Shown here: positions 9,426 to 20,304 of the stretch, piece after piece
Layout of the letters: each line of letters starts with the position of its first letter
Numbering within the stretch: position 1 is the first letter of the stretch
DNA from: Eublepharis macularius
Taxonomy: Eukaryota; Chordata; Lepidosauria; Squamata; Eublepharidae
Length of the DNA: 64,000 bases
Assembly (NCBI RefSeq): GCF_028583425.1
Contig: NC_072800.1
Coordinates: 92,411,001-92,475,000 of the forward strand
Direction of reading: 5' to 3'
Program-made: the position numbers and the translations under genes
The notes under the pieces: model-generated
What the model saw: the letters and a program-made list of their open reading frames with translations, nothing else
The model's database searches: none
Told to the model about the DNA's origin: nothing

Positions 9426-10239
9426 ACTCAGGGCCAAGGGTATGATTCTGCCATCTTCCCAAATGCCTTCAGGGGAGCAGAACAAGAAGTTCTTTGGACT
9501 GCACATGCCCATCTACTTTATTTTATCTCACCCTCCCTCTGCAGATGTGAGTCGCTCTCTCTCTCTCTACCCCACCAACCTCACAAGGTTGTTATGAAGA
9601 TAAAGTGAGGCAAGGGAGAACATTGTATGCCACCCCGAGTTCCTTGTAAGAGGAGTGATGTGGAAATATAACATGACAACCAAAAGAATCTTCCGTTCTA
9701 GTCCTCTGAAAACCTTTACCGGGAATGGAATTCTACCAGGAATATGAGACTCAACATGTGTACATCTCAGCGAGAAAGGCAGACTATAAATAACGGAAAT
9801 TAATATATACATATATTACAAGGGAATGATTTGCAAACACAGAATTTGCTTGGGCTTTCCAATGCCTGGTTCTAATGTGAGTTATGAAAAGAGGATTCCT
9901 GCCTCGCGCTGAGACGTGCATGTTCCAGAGTTCATCTTATGAGTTCCTACTTCAGTGTTCCATTGGAAAGAGGAGTTCAGGTGCACCAAAGGACCCGATT
10001 GCTTTTCATGTGCGAATCAGCTCTGAACATCAAACTCAAGAAGCTTTATCAGGGGTTAGGGAGGACAGAAGCTAATTTAAACTATCAAGGAAAACCTCTA
10101 TATTTAGCAGAAGGACTTTGCAATCTCCCTTTGAAGTGAAATCTTGGAACTCGAGAGCAATAAAGCAATTTTCTCCCTGGTATGTGGTTGGGGTGAGATT
10201 GAAGGGAAGTGTTTTTCCAGTTCTGCCTGATTAATTATT

Positions 10240-10690
10240 GTTTAAAATGGAGGGGGGAAATTGGCCCCCCAGGGCACAAATCATTGCTGTGACCAACGAC
10301 CGGATTTGCCCAGCATTAACAGTTTGCTGGCAGCGAAACGGTAATAAACAAGGCAGGTCTTTATGATGGCAAAGTGGCGAAGGCCAAGACTCATGGTGTG
10401 CGACAGTTTATTTCTAGTCGGATTCCTTTACGCGCTTACAAGCAGGGGTGAGGAGTGACATCCGGAGTAAACAACCACCGTGCCTGATAGCAAACCTGGG
10501 TGCACTGGAAGTGATGTGGGAATACTGGTCGTGGGAGCCAAACCATGGTAAAGAGGCCTCAAGAGAGTACTAGTGAAGTATGGGAGGAGAACAAAGCAGA
10601 GTCACTCCAGTTTAAGCCCATTGATTTACTGGAGTAACTCTGCTTAGGATTTCAGTGTTATACCACCACTGGTGCTGATTAGGGATGCTT
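10240..10690. other. No gene recognised
   Basis: Nothing coding was seen. A short palindromic stretch at about 10600-10655 (CAGAGTCACTCCAGT ... ACTGGAGTAACTCTG) belongs to a common small inverted repeat. Confidence 0.5.
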
Positions 10691-10769
10691 GAACACCTGC
10701 CAGTTTGGCTTGCATCCTGTTATTGTTATTATTATTTATAGTCTGTCTTTCTCAAGTGTATACAATATA

Positions 10770-11187
10770 AACCATTTCCACACACCCTTAAAGGTGAACA
10801 CTGGTGGCTTTTCCCCAGGAATCCAGACATCTCCATTTGCAAAATGGTTGTGGGCTAGTTGGCTTCTGGTTTTTTCGGTGCCTTTTCTGGGAGTGCACTT
10901 TCCGCGGTCACAGAAAAGGCACCGAAAACCCGGAAGCCGAACGGCCCGCAAACATTTTGCAAATGGAGACTCACCGAACGCTGGCAGCTTTCCTGTAGGA
11001 ATCAAGGCATCTCCATTTGCAAAATGTCTACGGGCTGTTTGGCTTCCATTTTTTCAGTGCTGCTTCTGGGAACGCACTTTTCACAGTCACGTAAAAGGCG
11101 CTGAAAAAACGCCAAACAGCCCGCAAACGTTTTGCAAATGGAGATGTCGCCAGCGTTCTGTGCCTTTAAGAGCGTGTGGAAACGGCC
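10770..11187. mobile_element. Harbinger-like MITE, family B copy 1
   Basis: The ends pair as CCATTTCCACAC...CTTAAAGG and CCTTTAAGAGCGTGTGGAAACGGCC, with a 3-bp duplication ATA (10767-10769 and 11188-11190). The interior contains two successive hairpins with the motif TCTCCATTTGCAAAATG and its complement, so it may be a dimer or a nested copy. Confidence 0.75.
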
Positions 11188-11908
11188 ATAATCAATAGCT
11201 AGGACATTCATTGAGCAAAATACAATATGATCAACAGTTAAGGCATTCAATGAAAACAGATATATAGGGTATGGTATCAGAAAATTTGAAGACTAGCATA
11301 GTTGACTGTCACAAACAAGGACCTGATTTTTCCATCTGTTTGTTGGTGTTCAACAGACTGCTTCGCTGTTTGGTATTCAGGGATAGACTGCCTCTGCATA
11401 TGGAAGCCTCACCTATCACAGCTAAAGATCAGTGGCATCTGGGGACCGCCCTGCCTCCCACTGACACATCAACTGCACAAATTAAAACCTCCTTTGGCTT
11501 GACTACTGTTTGCCCACACACACACATCAAAATTAGCAGGGTTGCATTTCCTCCTCCTTCGCTGCCGTTGGGAATCTGTTTATTCCAGCCCTTGAAAGCC
11601 AATGTTGTTCTTCCCATCTCATTTGCTACTGAAATAAAACCAGTTTGTTTTCCCAGGACAAGAAAGCTATAATCATGAGGCGAAAGAGTTCACGCACTCA
11701 AAGGCTCCTTGAGCATGGCAGTATAAAAAGAGAAAATGAGGAAGAGGGGATAAAATTAGAACATTGCCAAACAGGCAGGTTCGTTTTGTCCGGCTCACTC
11801 TTTGCCGTGACGTGACAGAACTGGAGACTGGAAGATGCCGCACTCCAGATAATCTCCTGGGAGTCTGAAATAGAGCTACTTAAATTCTCTTGAGAGAACT
11901 GAGTCAAG

Positions 11909-12180
11909 GTGGGAGGTGCTAAGTATGCCTAGTATATAGTAATGGGACTTAACAGTTGCAATTTCTATTGCTATGTGGATAAATATTGAAAAAGATTGAG
12001 TTTTTGTGCACTCGGTATTCTTAAAAAACCCTGTAGTGAAACTCTGATTAAGATATGTTTTAGGCACTCTGTATTTTAATAACTATTGTAGGGCAAAGTC
12101 TTACTGTTCTCTTGACCCTGTTATCCCCCCCCTCTTCTTTCTGTGCCCCTCTTTATTCTGAAAAATAAAAGAGAGAGAGA
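11909..12180 (+). mobile_element. L1 3' end, 5'-truncated
   Basis: A 17-bp duplication GAGAGAACTGAGTCAAG flanks it (11892-11908 and 12181-12197). The segment ends in CCCCCCCTCTTCTTTCTG... and AATAAAAG. It shares the sequence GGACTTAACAGTTGCAATTTC with the L1 tail at 17945-18565. Confidence 0.8.
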
Positions 12181-12599
12181 GAGAGAACTGAGTCAAGTCA
12201 GATCTCTGAAGGATCAGCCAGTTGTTACTATTTTGCAAATCTCACTACCACCCTCGCTTTATCAAGAAAGGAACACAAGGAGGGATGCAGAAAAGATATT
12301 TTAAACTTTTCCTCCTCTGCCATTCGTTTTTCTTTGGGGGGGCTGGAAAAAGCCACCAATGAGCTGCCTTTTTTTTTCTTTCAACCATGAGAGAAAGCAT
12401 AAGGATACCTGTAAGTTTTTCCTAAGAGGAGTAAAACCAGCTCAGAGGTGGCTTTTTCCAGAGAGAAAACAGCAGAGGACAAAAGGCTTAAAGCTAACTG
12501 GGGAGGGGAAAGTGTGAATTTTACAGGGAAAGTTTGGAGAAATCGAACAGAAAACGGCACCAAAATAAAGACCCACAGATTCAGTTTGGGAAAAGGGTA

Positions 12600-12745
12600 A
12601 AGGAAGGTATGCCGGACAAAGGCCATGAAGAGCTTTGTATGTGTTAACCGATACCTGGAACTGAGTACAGGAACGGATAGGTAGCCAATGGAGTGACTGC
12701 AAGATGGGCGTGATGTTCATGCTCCTGCTCGCTCCTACTAACCGT
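12600..12745 (-). mobile_element. L2-type LINE fragment (RT C-terminal part)
   Basis: The minus strand encodes NITPILQSLHWLPIRSCTQF and TYKALHGLCPAYL, the RT tail conserved in L2-type ORF2. The longer copy is at 30345-31343. Confidence 0.75.
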
Positions 12746-12764
12746 CTAAGGCATCACATCTCTG

Positions 12765-12855
12765 CTGAGCTTTCCCCCCTCCCCAGATTCCACCCACTCA
12801 GGCTCCATCCCCAGATCTCCAGGAATGTTCCAACCCAGGGCTGGCAACACTGCCC
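12765..12855 (-). repeat. AGGGTTGCCAGC-type palindromic repeat, partial
   Basis: Contains TCCCCAGATCTCCAGGAATG and CCAGGGCTGGCAACAC. It is a half copy of the family whose best copy is at 57075-57293. Confidence 0.6.
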
Positions 12856-13625
12856 CAAATGCTGCCCATTCCCAGGTATCCATCTTGGCAGACCATTTAG
12901 GCAAGTTTTATGGCTGAAGATGCCGCAGTGTTTTTCATGCTCTCATTTGCAACCATGCCAGCCTTTCTAAGCTAGCATAGCTGGCGTGAGTAGAAACTGC
13001 ATACTTCAGCCCGTTAATGGAGATAGCCTGCTCACATTCCAGGTTTCCAAGAGCCATGAGGCTTCAATCAGGAAGCATCGATTAGTATCAAGTTTATCAG
13101 GTAGGAAGAGAGGTGAAAGAGCTCTCCCTGAGACCCAGAGAGCTGCTGCCATCCAGGGAAGACAAGATTGTCTGGACAGATCAAGATATGTCTGACGCAG
13201 CAAAGGTCCGCTTTTATATTTTGACGGATGCTTCAAGTCCGGATTCAATCCCCTGCTCTGCATGCCCCCCAGACAGCTGCTCAGTGGATCAAACTGCAGT
13301 TAATTCAGGCTACTCTGTTAAAACTGCAGGCCAGTATCTTCCCGGTCCTGGAAATCCGATGACACTGCAGAGGCACTCCGTCCTGGGCCACTGCTTGATA
13401 TAGGCTTCTCAGCATAGCTCTGTCCTCTCATTCTGGGGGGTCGGTTGGCCAGGGAAGCCACCAGGTTCTTCCACTGTTCTGACCAGCTGGCCACACCTTT
13501 CGTTGCTCCCTCCAGGAGTTTGCTCCAGGTATTTGCTGCCTAGCATTCTGTGGCATCGCTTGAACCTGGTTGCCTTTCTCCGGGCCAGACTTAGACACCA
13601 TTACACAGCAGCACACTCTGGCCTG

Positions 13626-14064
13626 CAGGGCTCATTTTGAGGGGGAACGCGCAAGTGCCGGCAGTTCCCCACAAAGGTCACGTCAGGTGGCCCCACCCAC
13701 CTGACTCTCAGCCATTTTGAGCCCGTTTCAGCCTGGATTGGGGCTGAAATGGCCCAGATCAGGCCTCTGATGGGTGGTGGATCACTCTCCTGCTCAGCAG
13801 AGGCCCGATACTGACCATTTTGGGCCCCCTTTGGGCCATTTTCAGCCCCTTTTTGCCATTTTGGGCCCAATTTCGGCCCTGAATGGCCAGGATTGGATCC
13901 AAAACAGCCAGGATAGGTGATGTCAGGGGGTGTGGCATATGCAAATTGGCTATGCCAACGACATACTTCCGGTGATGGCAAAGGGCACGGCACATGCTAA
14001 TGACTTATGCTAATGAGTTATGCTGATGAGTTCCTCCAGCTGTTTTTCTATGAAATGACCCCTG
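13626..14064. mobile_element. hAT MITE, CAGGGCTCATTTTG family
   Basis: The ends are CAGGGCTCATTTTGAGGGGG and TTTTTCTATGAAATGACCCCTG. A perfect 8-bp target duplication CTGGCCTG lies at 13618-13625 and 14065-14072. The interior is built of repeated GGCCATTTTGGG/CAGCCATTTTGAG motifs. The insertion point is in the head of a 5S SINE. Confidence 0.88.
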
Positions 14065-14250
14065 CTGGCCTGGATAGCCCAGGTGAGCCTGATCTCGTCA
14101 GATCTCAGAAGCTAAGTAGGGTCGGCCTTGGTTAGTAATTGGACTGTGGAAGCTGGTCTCTTCTGCTCCGACTGGGAGGGAATCAGTGGCTTGAACATCG
14201 CTTGGCCTGCTTTTCACATTGAAGAGACCAGAGTCAGTCTATGATGCCTC
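14065..14250 (+). mobile_element. 5S-rRNA-derived SINE, head
   Basis: CTGGATAGCCCAGGTGAGCCTGATCTCGTC...AAGCTAAGTAGGGTCGGCCTTGGTTAGTAATTGGA is 5S-like. The usual tail is absent or diverged. Confidence 0.7.
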
Positions 14251-14569
14251 CAGTTAAACTATCTCAGGTACAAGTGTTGGTGGAAACCTGATGCACTGCC
14301 AGTCGAAGAAAACTGCACTGACGTAGATGGACCAGTGGTGCGACAGTGGAAGGCAGTTTCATAGATGCCTGTAGATGACTGACAACAACCAAAGGTGTCA
14401 GTCCGGCAGTATTTCCCAACATTTCTGTCAGGGACCCTTGATCAACAGGAGATGTCAAGGACCTGGGACCTGTGCCCAAGGTATGTGCACTATCATTCAG
14501 TTATGGCCACTCCTGACATTATTTTAAATGAGGGTTTTCCATAATATGTCTCCATATGGTTAAACCACC

Positions 14570-14778
14570 CTGACCTGTATAGCCCAGGTGAGACTGACCT
14601 TGACAGATCTCAGAAGCTAAGCAGGGTTGGCCTTGGTTAGTAACTAGATGGGAGACCTCCAGCGAAGATCAGGGTTTGCCAAAGCAGGCAACAGCAAACT
14701 ACCTCTGTTAGCCTCTTGCCATGAAATTGCCACCAGGGGTCGCCATATGCCAGCTGTGACTTGAGGGCACTCTCCACC
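14570..14778 (+). mobile_element. 5S-rRNA-derived SINE
   Basis: Complete head (CTGACCTGTATAGCCCAGG ... GGCCTTGGTTAGTAACTAGATGGGAGACC) and tail (CACCAGGGGTCGCCATATGCCAGCTGTGACTTGAGGGCAC). Confidence 0.82.
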
Positions 14779-15008
14779 ATGGTTTGCTCTTTAAACTCTT
14801 GAGTACCTGCAGTCCATGGCTGCAGTTCCCCTTTTCGCCAAGTGGGGGAGTATTTATAACATTCAACATGGTGAAACAAAAGAATCATTTAAATTGATAT
14901 TTTGGAAGTGGGCTAAGGGGTGCGAATCACCCACTGGGGCCTGGAGATTTCCCGTAATTACAACTGATCTTCAGGCTACAAGGATCAGTTCCCACGGAGG
15001 AAATAGCA

Positions 15009-15789
15009 AAGAGTCCAGCAGCACCTGTAAGACTAACCAACTTTATTGTAGCATAAGCTTTTGAGAGCCACAGCTCTCTTCGTCAGATCGTCAGATGCAT
15101 CTGACGAAGGAAGCTATGGTTCTCGAAAGCTTATGCTACAATAAAGTTGCATCGGACGAAGAGAGCTGTGGTTCTCGAAAGCTTATGCTACAGTAAAGTT
15201 GCATCTGACGAAATGAGCTGTGGTTCTCGAAAGCTTATGGTACAATAAAGTTGCATCTGATGAAGAGAGCTGTGGTTCTCAAAAGCTTATGGTACAATAA
15301 AGTTGCATCTGACGAAAAGAGCTGTGGTTCTCGAAAGCTTATGCTACAATAAAGTTGCATCGGACGAAGAGAGCTGTGGTTCTCGAAAGCTTATGCTACA
15401 ATAAAGTTGCATCTGACAAAGAGAGCTGTGGTTCTCGAAAGCTTATGCTACAGTAAAGTTGCATCTGACAAAGAGAGCTGTGGTTCTCGAAAGCTTATGC
15501 TACAGTAAAGTTGCATCTGACGAAGAGAGCTGTGGTTCTCAAAAGCTTATGCTACAATAAAGTTGCATTTGATGAAGAGACCTGTGGTTCTCAAAAGCTT
15601 ATGCTACAGTAAAGTTGCATCTGACGAACTGTGGTTCTCGAAAGCTTATGCTACAATAAAGTTGCATCGGACAGTAAAGTTGCATCTGACGAAGAGAGTA
15701 AATTTGGTTAGTCTTAAAGGTGCTACTGGACTCTTTGCTATTTTGCTACTGCAGACTAACACGACCAACTCCTCTGGATCTATGACTGT
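15009..15789. mobile_element. PLE-like foldback Q1 with internal array
   Basis: The left arm (minus) starts GAGTCCAGCAGCACCTGTAAGACTAACC. The right arm (plus) ends TCTTAAAGGTGCTACTGGACTC...CAACTCCTCTGGATCTATGACTGT. A 13-bp duplication GGAGGAAATRGCA flanks it (14996-15008 and 15790-15802). The left outer end is short and the right one is full. The centre is occupied by a 52-bp tandem array. Confidence 0.75.
15095..15700 (+). repeat. 52-bp tandem array of hammerhead-like units (about 11 copies)
   Basis: The unit is ATCTGACGAAGAGAGCTGTG plus GTTCTCGAAAGCTTATGCTA plus CAATAAAGTTGC. Most copies differ by one to four bases, and one lacks six. Each unit can form CUGACGA, one A, helix II GAGAGC/GUUCUC with UGUG loop, GAAA, stem III AGC-UUAU-GCU, then A17. 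Several copies carry CGGACGA or CTGACAA, which would damage a core. Confidence 0.85.
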
Positions 15790-15819
15790 GGAGGAAATGG
15801 CAGCGTTGGAGGCTAGACT

Positions 15820-15925
15820 CTAAGGCATCACATCCCTGCCCACTCCCTGCCCTCTCCAACTCTACCGTCCCCAGGCTCTGCCCCCAAATTTCCAGAAATC
15901 TCCCAACCCAGAGTTGGCAACCATG
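15820..15925 (-). repeat. AGGGTTGCCAGC-type palindromic repeat, partial
   Basis: Reads AGGCATCACATCCCTGCCCA...AAATTTCCAGAAATCTCCCAACCCAGAGTTGGCAACC, a half copy. Confidence 0.6.
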
Positions 15926-16775
15926 GTCCAGCTCCTGTCATACTGACTATTTTTTTAAAAAAGTTTGCATTCCTGTTGGTTTTCCTTCCTCAAGCCAAAC
16001 CATGCTCAGTGCCTTTAATCTTTCTTCCTACAGCCTGTTTTCTATAACGCTCCCTGCCTTTACTGCTGCCTAGTTTATCTACAGTTTCCTTTCAACCAGA
16101 GAAACCAAAATGGGTCTCGCTTTGCTCGCTGCGGCCGAATCAAAGCTGAGCTCAGCAGGATTTTCATTTCCTGTGTCTTGGACTCTATTCCTTTGCTTAA
16201 TACATCCCAGTAGAGAGGAGTTTGGTTTTTTGCCTTGCTGTTCCTTAAGTTTCCTTCTTTTTATTTTTAATGACACATCTCTCCACTGATAAGTAGATAA
16301 TTGCTCCAAGGAATATTTTACATTTTGCTCAGCTCAACACAGCTGCAGCAACGATGGCCAACCATCAGCAATTTGGCAGCCTTTGGCTTTGGGGATCTAT
16401 TTGTGTCTCCTTTGCCCCTGGAGGGTTTTTTCCCCCTCTCATATCCGCTGACATTTCCCAGAGACTCTCTTATCTGCTTATAAAAACCCTATTCTCACAC
16501 CAAGGATCACTGCCTGATACCCCCGTTTCTTACCCCTTCCTTCATGTCTGAATTCAACTTTGGCTCACAACCACCCCTTCTCCAAGCTACCACCTGCCAA
16601 TGAAGGAAAGGCAGCGGCCAGCCATCTTTCCGTTGATTCCCCTGGAAGACACAACCTTGACGCCAGGTGGGGGCTGTCGCTCATCAATAGGAATGTTTGG
16701 TATATTTTTAAATTGATATTTCATATTTGTTCTAGAAAAGTCTTAAATAATGTATGCACTGTCATTTACCTTTAA

Positions 16776-17157
16776 CTGGTCATAGATCCAGAGGAGTTAG
16801 TCGTGTTAGTCTGCAGTAGCAAAATAGCAGACTCCAGTAGCACCTTCAAGACTAACCAACTTTATTGTAGCATAAGCTTTCGAGAGCCACAGCTCTCTTT
16901 GTCAGACGCATCGTCAGCTTTTGAGAACCACAGCTGTCTTTATCAGATGCATCTCACGAAGAGAGCAGTGGTTCTCGAAAGCTGGTGATGCATCTGACAA
17001 AGAGAGCTGTGGCTCTCAAAAGCTGATATTGCATCTGACAAAGAGAGGTGTGGCTCTCAAAAGCTGACAATGCATCTGACAAAGATAGCTGTGGTTCTCG
17101 AAAGCTTATGCTACAATAATGACGGTTAGTCTTAAAGGCGCTACTGGATTCTTCGCT
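16776..17157. mobile_element. PLE-like foldback Q2 with short internal array
   Basis: The left arm carries the full end (TAGATCCAGAGGAGTTAGTCGTGTTAGTC). The right arm stops after GCTACTGGATTCTTCGCTA. About four 41-bp units (GCATCTGACAAAGAGAGCTGTGGCTCTC...) lie between. The flanks TTTACCTTT (left) and TTTACCTTT (right) are a likely target duplication. Confidence 0.7.
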
Positions 17158-17200
17158 ATTTTACCTTTGAAATCAAAATTTGAAAGTATGTATTCTAGAT

Positions 17201-17522
17201 CAGGGGTCCCCAACCCCCGGTCCACAGGCTGGTACTGGTCCATGGCCTGTTAGCAACCCTGCTACTCAGGAGGTGAGTGGCAAGTGAGCACAGAGCCGGT
17301 TCCAGGGAGCAGCCGAGGTAGGCGGTCGCCTATTACCCCCAGATGGGACCATCTAGTTGCAAGAAAACAAGCTCAGGGCTCCCACTGTATAATTATTTCA
17401 TTATATATTATAATGTAATAATAGAAATAAAGTGCACAATTGTATCATCCCGAAACCATCCCACCCCCTCCAGTCCATGGTAAAATTGTCTTCCATGTTA
17501 CCGGTCCCTGGTGCCAAAAAGG
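17201..17522 (+). mobile_element. hAT-Charlie-type element, internally deleted
   Basis: It starts CAGGGGTCCCCAACCCCCGG and contains CCAGATGGGACCATCTAGTTG, a TTATATATTATAATGTAATAATAG stretch and CATCCCGAAACCATCCCACC...GGTCCCTGGTGCCAAAAAGG. The flanks are a perfect 8-bp duplication TTCTAGAT (17193-17200 and 17523-17530). The final right TIR (expected GGTTGGGGACC...) is missing although the duplication is intact. Confidence 0.75.
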
Positions 17523-17701
17523 TTCTAGATGTTTACCCATGTTACTGTTATATGATTTTTTTTATTATCTTTGTTATGTATGTTCACATTGTAATTCAGT
17601 AATTATCAATAAAAATGTTAAATTAAAAAAAAGAAGAATGCTTGTAGCATTCCCCCACCCCCACCCCCTGGATCACTGTGATATTTTGCTAGTAAATAGA
17701 G

Positions 17702-18708
17702 CAGTGTCTCCCAAAGTTTTTTCCCAGGGAGGAACCCTTAAGCTATTTTTTTCAAATCTCAAGGAACCCCTACCTATGAAAACGTTTACAGGCCAGAAAA
17801 AGTTAATGGCAGGAAGTTCAGTTGAATTACTGCTAAATTATTGTCATGAAAATTCATTTGCAAAGAACTGCTATACATGCTTGCAAGGATATATGCATGT
17901 GAAGTATTTTCCTAGTCTCCTTTGTATTATCCGATCTTTTAAAAAATATCAATTCAAAATAAAATTCACATCAGAATTTGAAGAGAAATGGGGGAATTAT
18001 TTTGCTTATAAAGAATAGAATAAATAAGATGTTACAGTTTTACAAACTGGAATAAGATCATATACTGACTTATTGTATATAGATTGTAAGCGGTTATAGT
18101 CTGACAAGGGGGGAATGTATGAATATGTAATCGAATATATAATTGCTAAAATAGTTTGTAGGTATGGAAACATTGATAAAGCTAGGGATAAGTAGAGAGG
18201 GTTGCTATATTAATCAGTTATATAAAGAGATAAGATGAAATATTGTACTAATAATGGAATGAGGATTTTTTTCTTTTTTGATTATTAATTTTTATTACTA
18301 AGTGGGGAGGAGGAGGTGGGAGGCGTTAAGTATGTGTAGTATAGAGGAATAATATATAATAATGGACTTAACAGTTGCAATCTTCATTGCTATATGGATA
18401 AATATTGAAATAGATCAAGTTTTTGTGCTCTCTGTATTCCAAAAATTCTTGTAGCGAAAAGTCACAAAATCTTCTTGACCTTATTAACTTTTCCCTCCCC
18501 TCTTTTTTTCTTTTTGTATCCCTTTTTTCACTTTGACAAAATAATATATATATATTAAATAATAATAATAAACTTCACCCCCAAAGTCGATATAAGGTTT
18601 GCTTTCAGAATGATATTTGGGCTTGTTTATTTTCACGCAAAGGTTGAATCCTTGGCCGCTTTCTCCCAGATCCCCTTGGTTCCACAGAACCTTGGTTGGG
18701 AAACACTG
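17702..18708. mobile_element. hAT element with an L1 insert
   Basis: The ends CAGTGTCTCCCAAAG and GGTTGGGAAACACTG are inverted repeats. The 8-bp flanks AAATAGAG and AACTAGAG differ at one base. The middle (about 17945-18565) is L1-derived. Confidence 0.78.
17945..18565 (+). mobile_element. L1 3' end nested in a hAT element
   Basis: Starts near TCAAAATAAAATTCACATC, where an open frame ends FEEKWGNYFAYKE-stop, possibly the ORF2 C-terminus. It then has the L1 3' UTR with GGACTTAACAGTTGCAATC shared with 11909-12180, a pyrimidine block, and a TA/AAT-rich tail. Confidence 0.65.
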
Positions 18709-18903
18709 AACTAGAGGGAACAAGACCTGACTGGTGATTTGGAACCAGAATGCACGTTCCCAGCTCGGCAATTCTGGGTCATCTGAGCATCTTCCCCCTC
18801 CTGGTTTCCCCGTCTCTTCCTTGACTCTTCCTTCTGGCAGAGGCAGAGCTGAGCATGAGCAGAGGGTGGAACTAATTGCTAAAACTTCCTGGTTATTCAC
18901 ATA

Positions 18904-19021
18904 GGGCCAAGCTACACATGACGAATGACACTTGAACAGCAAGTGTATTTCTCCCTGTTCACTTGCCCTCCACTCAATCCACTTGCCGTTCAAGTGTCAT
19001 TCGTCATGTGTAGCTTGGCCC
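18904..19021. mobile_element. Harbinger-like palindromic MITE, family A copy 2
   Basis: A 118-bp palindrome nearly identical to 1908-2025. The target duplication is ATA (18901-18903 and 19022-19024). Confidence 0.78.
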
Positions 19022-19124
19022 ATAGCTGTTTCTGGGAATCACAGGGTTAGAGTTGGGGGAGGAGCATCATCACTGGGTTAGAGTTGGTGGAGGAGCATCA
19101 TCACTGGAAAGCTTGCATGAGAGT

Positions 19125-19235
19125 TGGGGTTGCCAGCTCTGGGTTGGGAAATTCCTGGAGATTTGGGGGCGGAGCCTGTGAAGGGTGGAGTCTGAAGAAG
19201 GTAGTGCGCTCATAGGGTTGCCGTCCTCCAGGTGG
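19125..19235 (+). repeat. AGGGTTGCCAGC-type repeat, left half
   Basis: GGGGTTGCCAGCTCTGGGTTGGGAAATTCCTGGAGATTTGGGGGCGGAGCC type sequence. The right half is missing. Confidence 0.65.
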
Positions 19236-19358
19236 GAGTACAAACAAGCAAGAGAGTATCGCGCTATCAAGTAACGCAACAAAAAGAAAACTCGCAAAAT
19301 CTTACTAAGTAAGGGTTACAAACAGGCAATAAATACAATTTACGTAGTCATTTATTCA

Positions 19359-19564
19359 CCCTGATCTGGATAGCCCAGGTGAGCTATGTCACGTCTCAGA
19401 AGCTAAGCAGGGTCAGCCTTGGTTAGTAATTGGATGGGAGACCTCCAATGAAGACTAGGGTTGCAGAGGCAGGCAACGGCAAACCACCTCTGATAGTCTC
19501 TTGCCATGAAAACCCCACCAGGGGTCACCATAAGACAGTTATGACTTGAGGGCACCACACACAC
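19359..19564 (+). mobile_element. 5S-rRNA-derived SINE
   Basis: Full head and tail flanked by a 13-bp duplication AGTCATTTAYTCA (19346-19358 and 19565-19577). It sits inside the left arm of the foldback. Confidence 0.85.
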
Positions 19565-19786
19565 AGTCATTTACTCAAGAATCAAAAAGCAATTATTCAC
19601 ATATAGTCACAAAGTTTCCTGAATGAACAAGGAAAATGCTCTATCGCCATATCATCATGGAAATACTTTCTTAAAGTGGCATGTCCAAATAAATCAGTAT
19701 AATTCAAAGCTTTGGAATGGAGTACAAGTGCTTTCGTCCTCTTCAATATACAATAGTCATAGAACAAAAATAGTATATTGCACTCC

Positions 19787-20304
19787 CAGGGCCGGCGCCA
19801 GGGTTTCTGGCACCTGAGGCCGGGGGCAGCTTCAGGTCTGTTCCTGCCCCCTCGCATGTGTGCATGCACAAAGCACGTGCGTGCACCTGGACTGCAGGGT
19901 GGCAGGCAGCTGGGCAGGAGGGCTGCCCGCTCAGACTGTCGTGCTCCCAGGCAGGCACGGCGGGTGGCTGGGGAGGCACGCGTGTCCCCCCAGCCCTCCT
20001 GCCCCGTTGTTCCACAATGCCACCCCGGATGCCTGCCGCGCCTGGCCCATGGCTACTGCTTCCAGCCGGGGGTGCAAGCTGGGGGCGGCGGCAGCGCAGG
20101 AGGGCTGGGAGGCTGCAGTAGCTGCAGGCCAGGTGTGGCAGGTGGCCGGGGTGGCGTGTGGGTGGCTCCCCATCCCCCCTGTTCAGCTGCCCACGCGCTG
20201 CTGCTGCCAGCTCTGCAGCGTGCGCCCTCACCCCTGGCTCCCCCTCCGGTGCCTCAGCGCTGGAGTTGGTTGCCAGACCTGCCTCCATGGAGGCACCAGC
20301 CCTG
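19787..20304. mobile_element. GC-rich hAT-like insert
   Basis: The ends CAGGGCCGGCGCCAGG and GAGGCACCAGCCCTG are imperfect inverted repeats. The 518-bp interior is GC- and CpG-rich, unlike the AT-rich surroundings. Long frames on both strands (up to 223 codons) are compositional. No 8-bp duplication was found. Confidence 0.55.
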
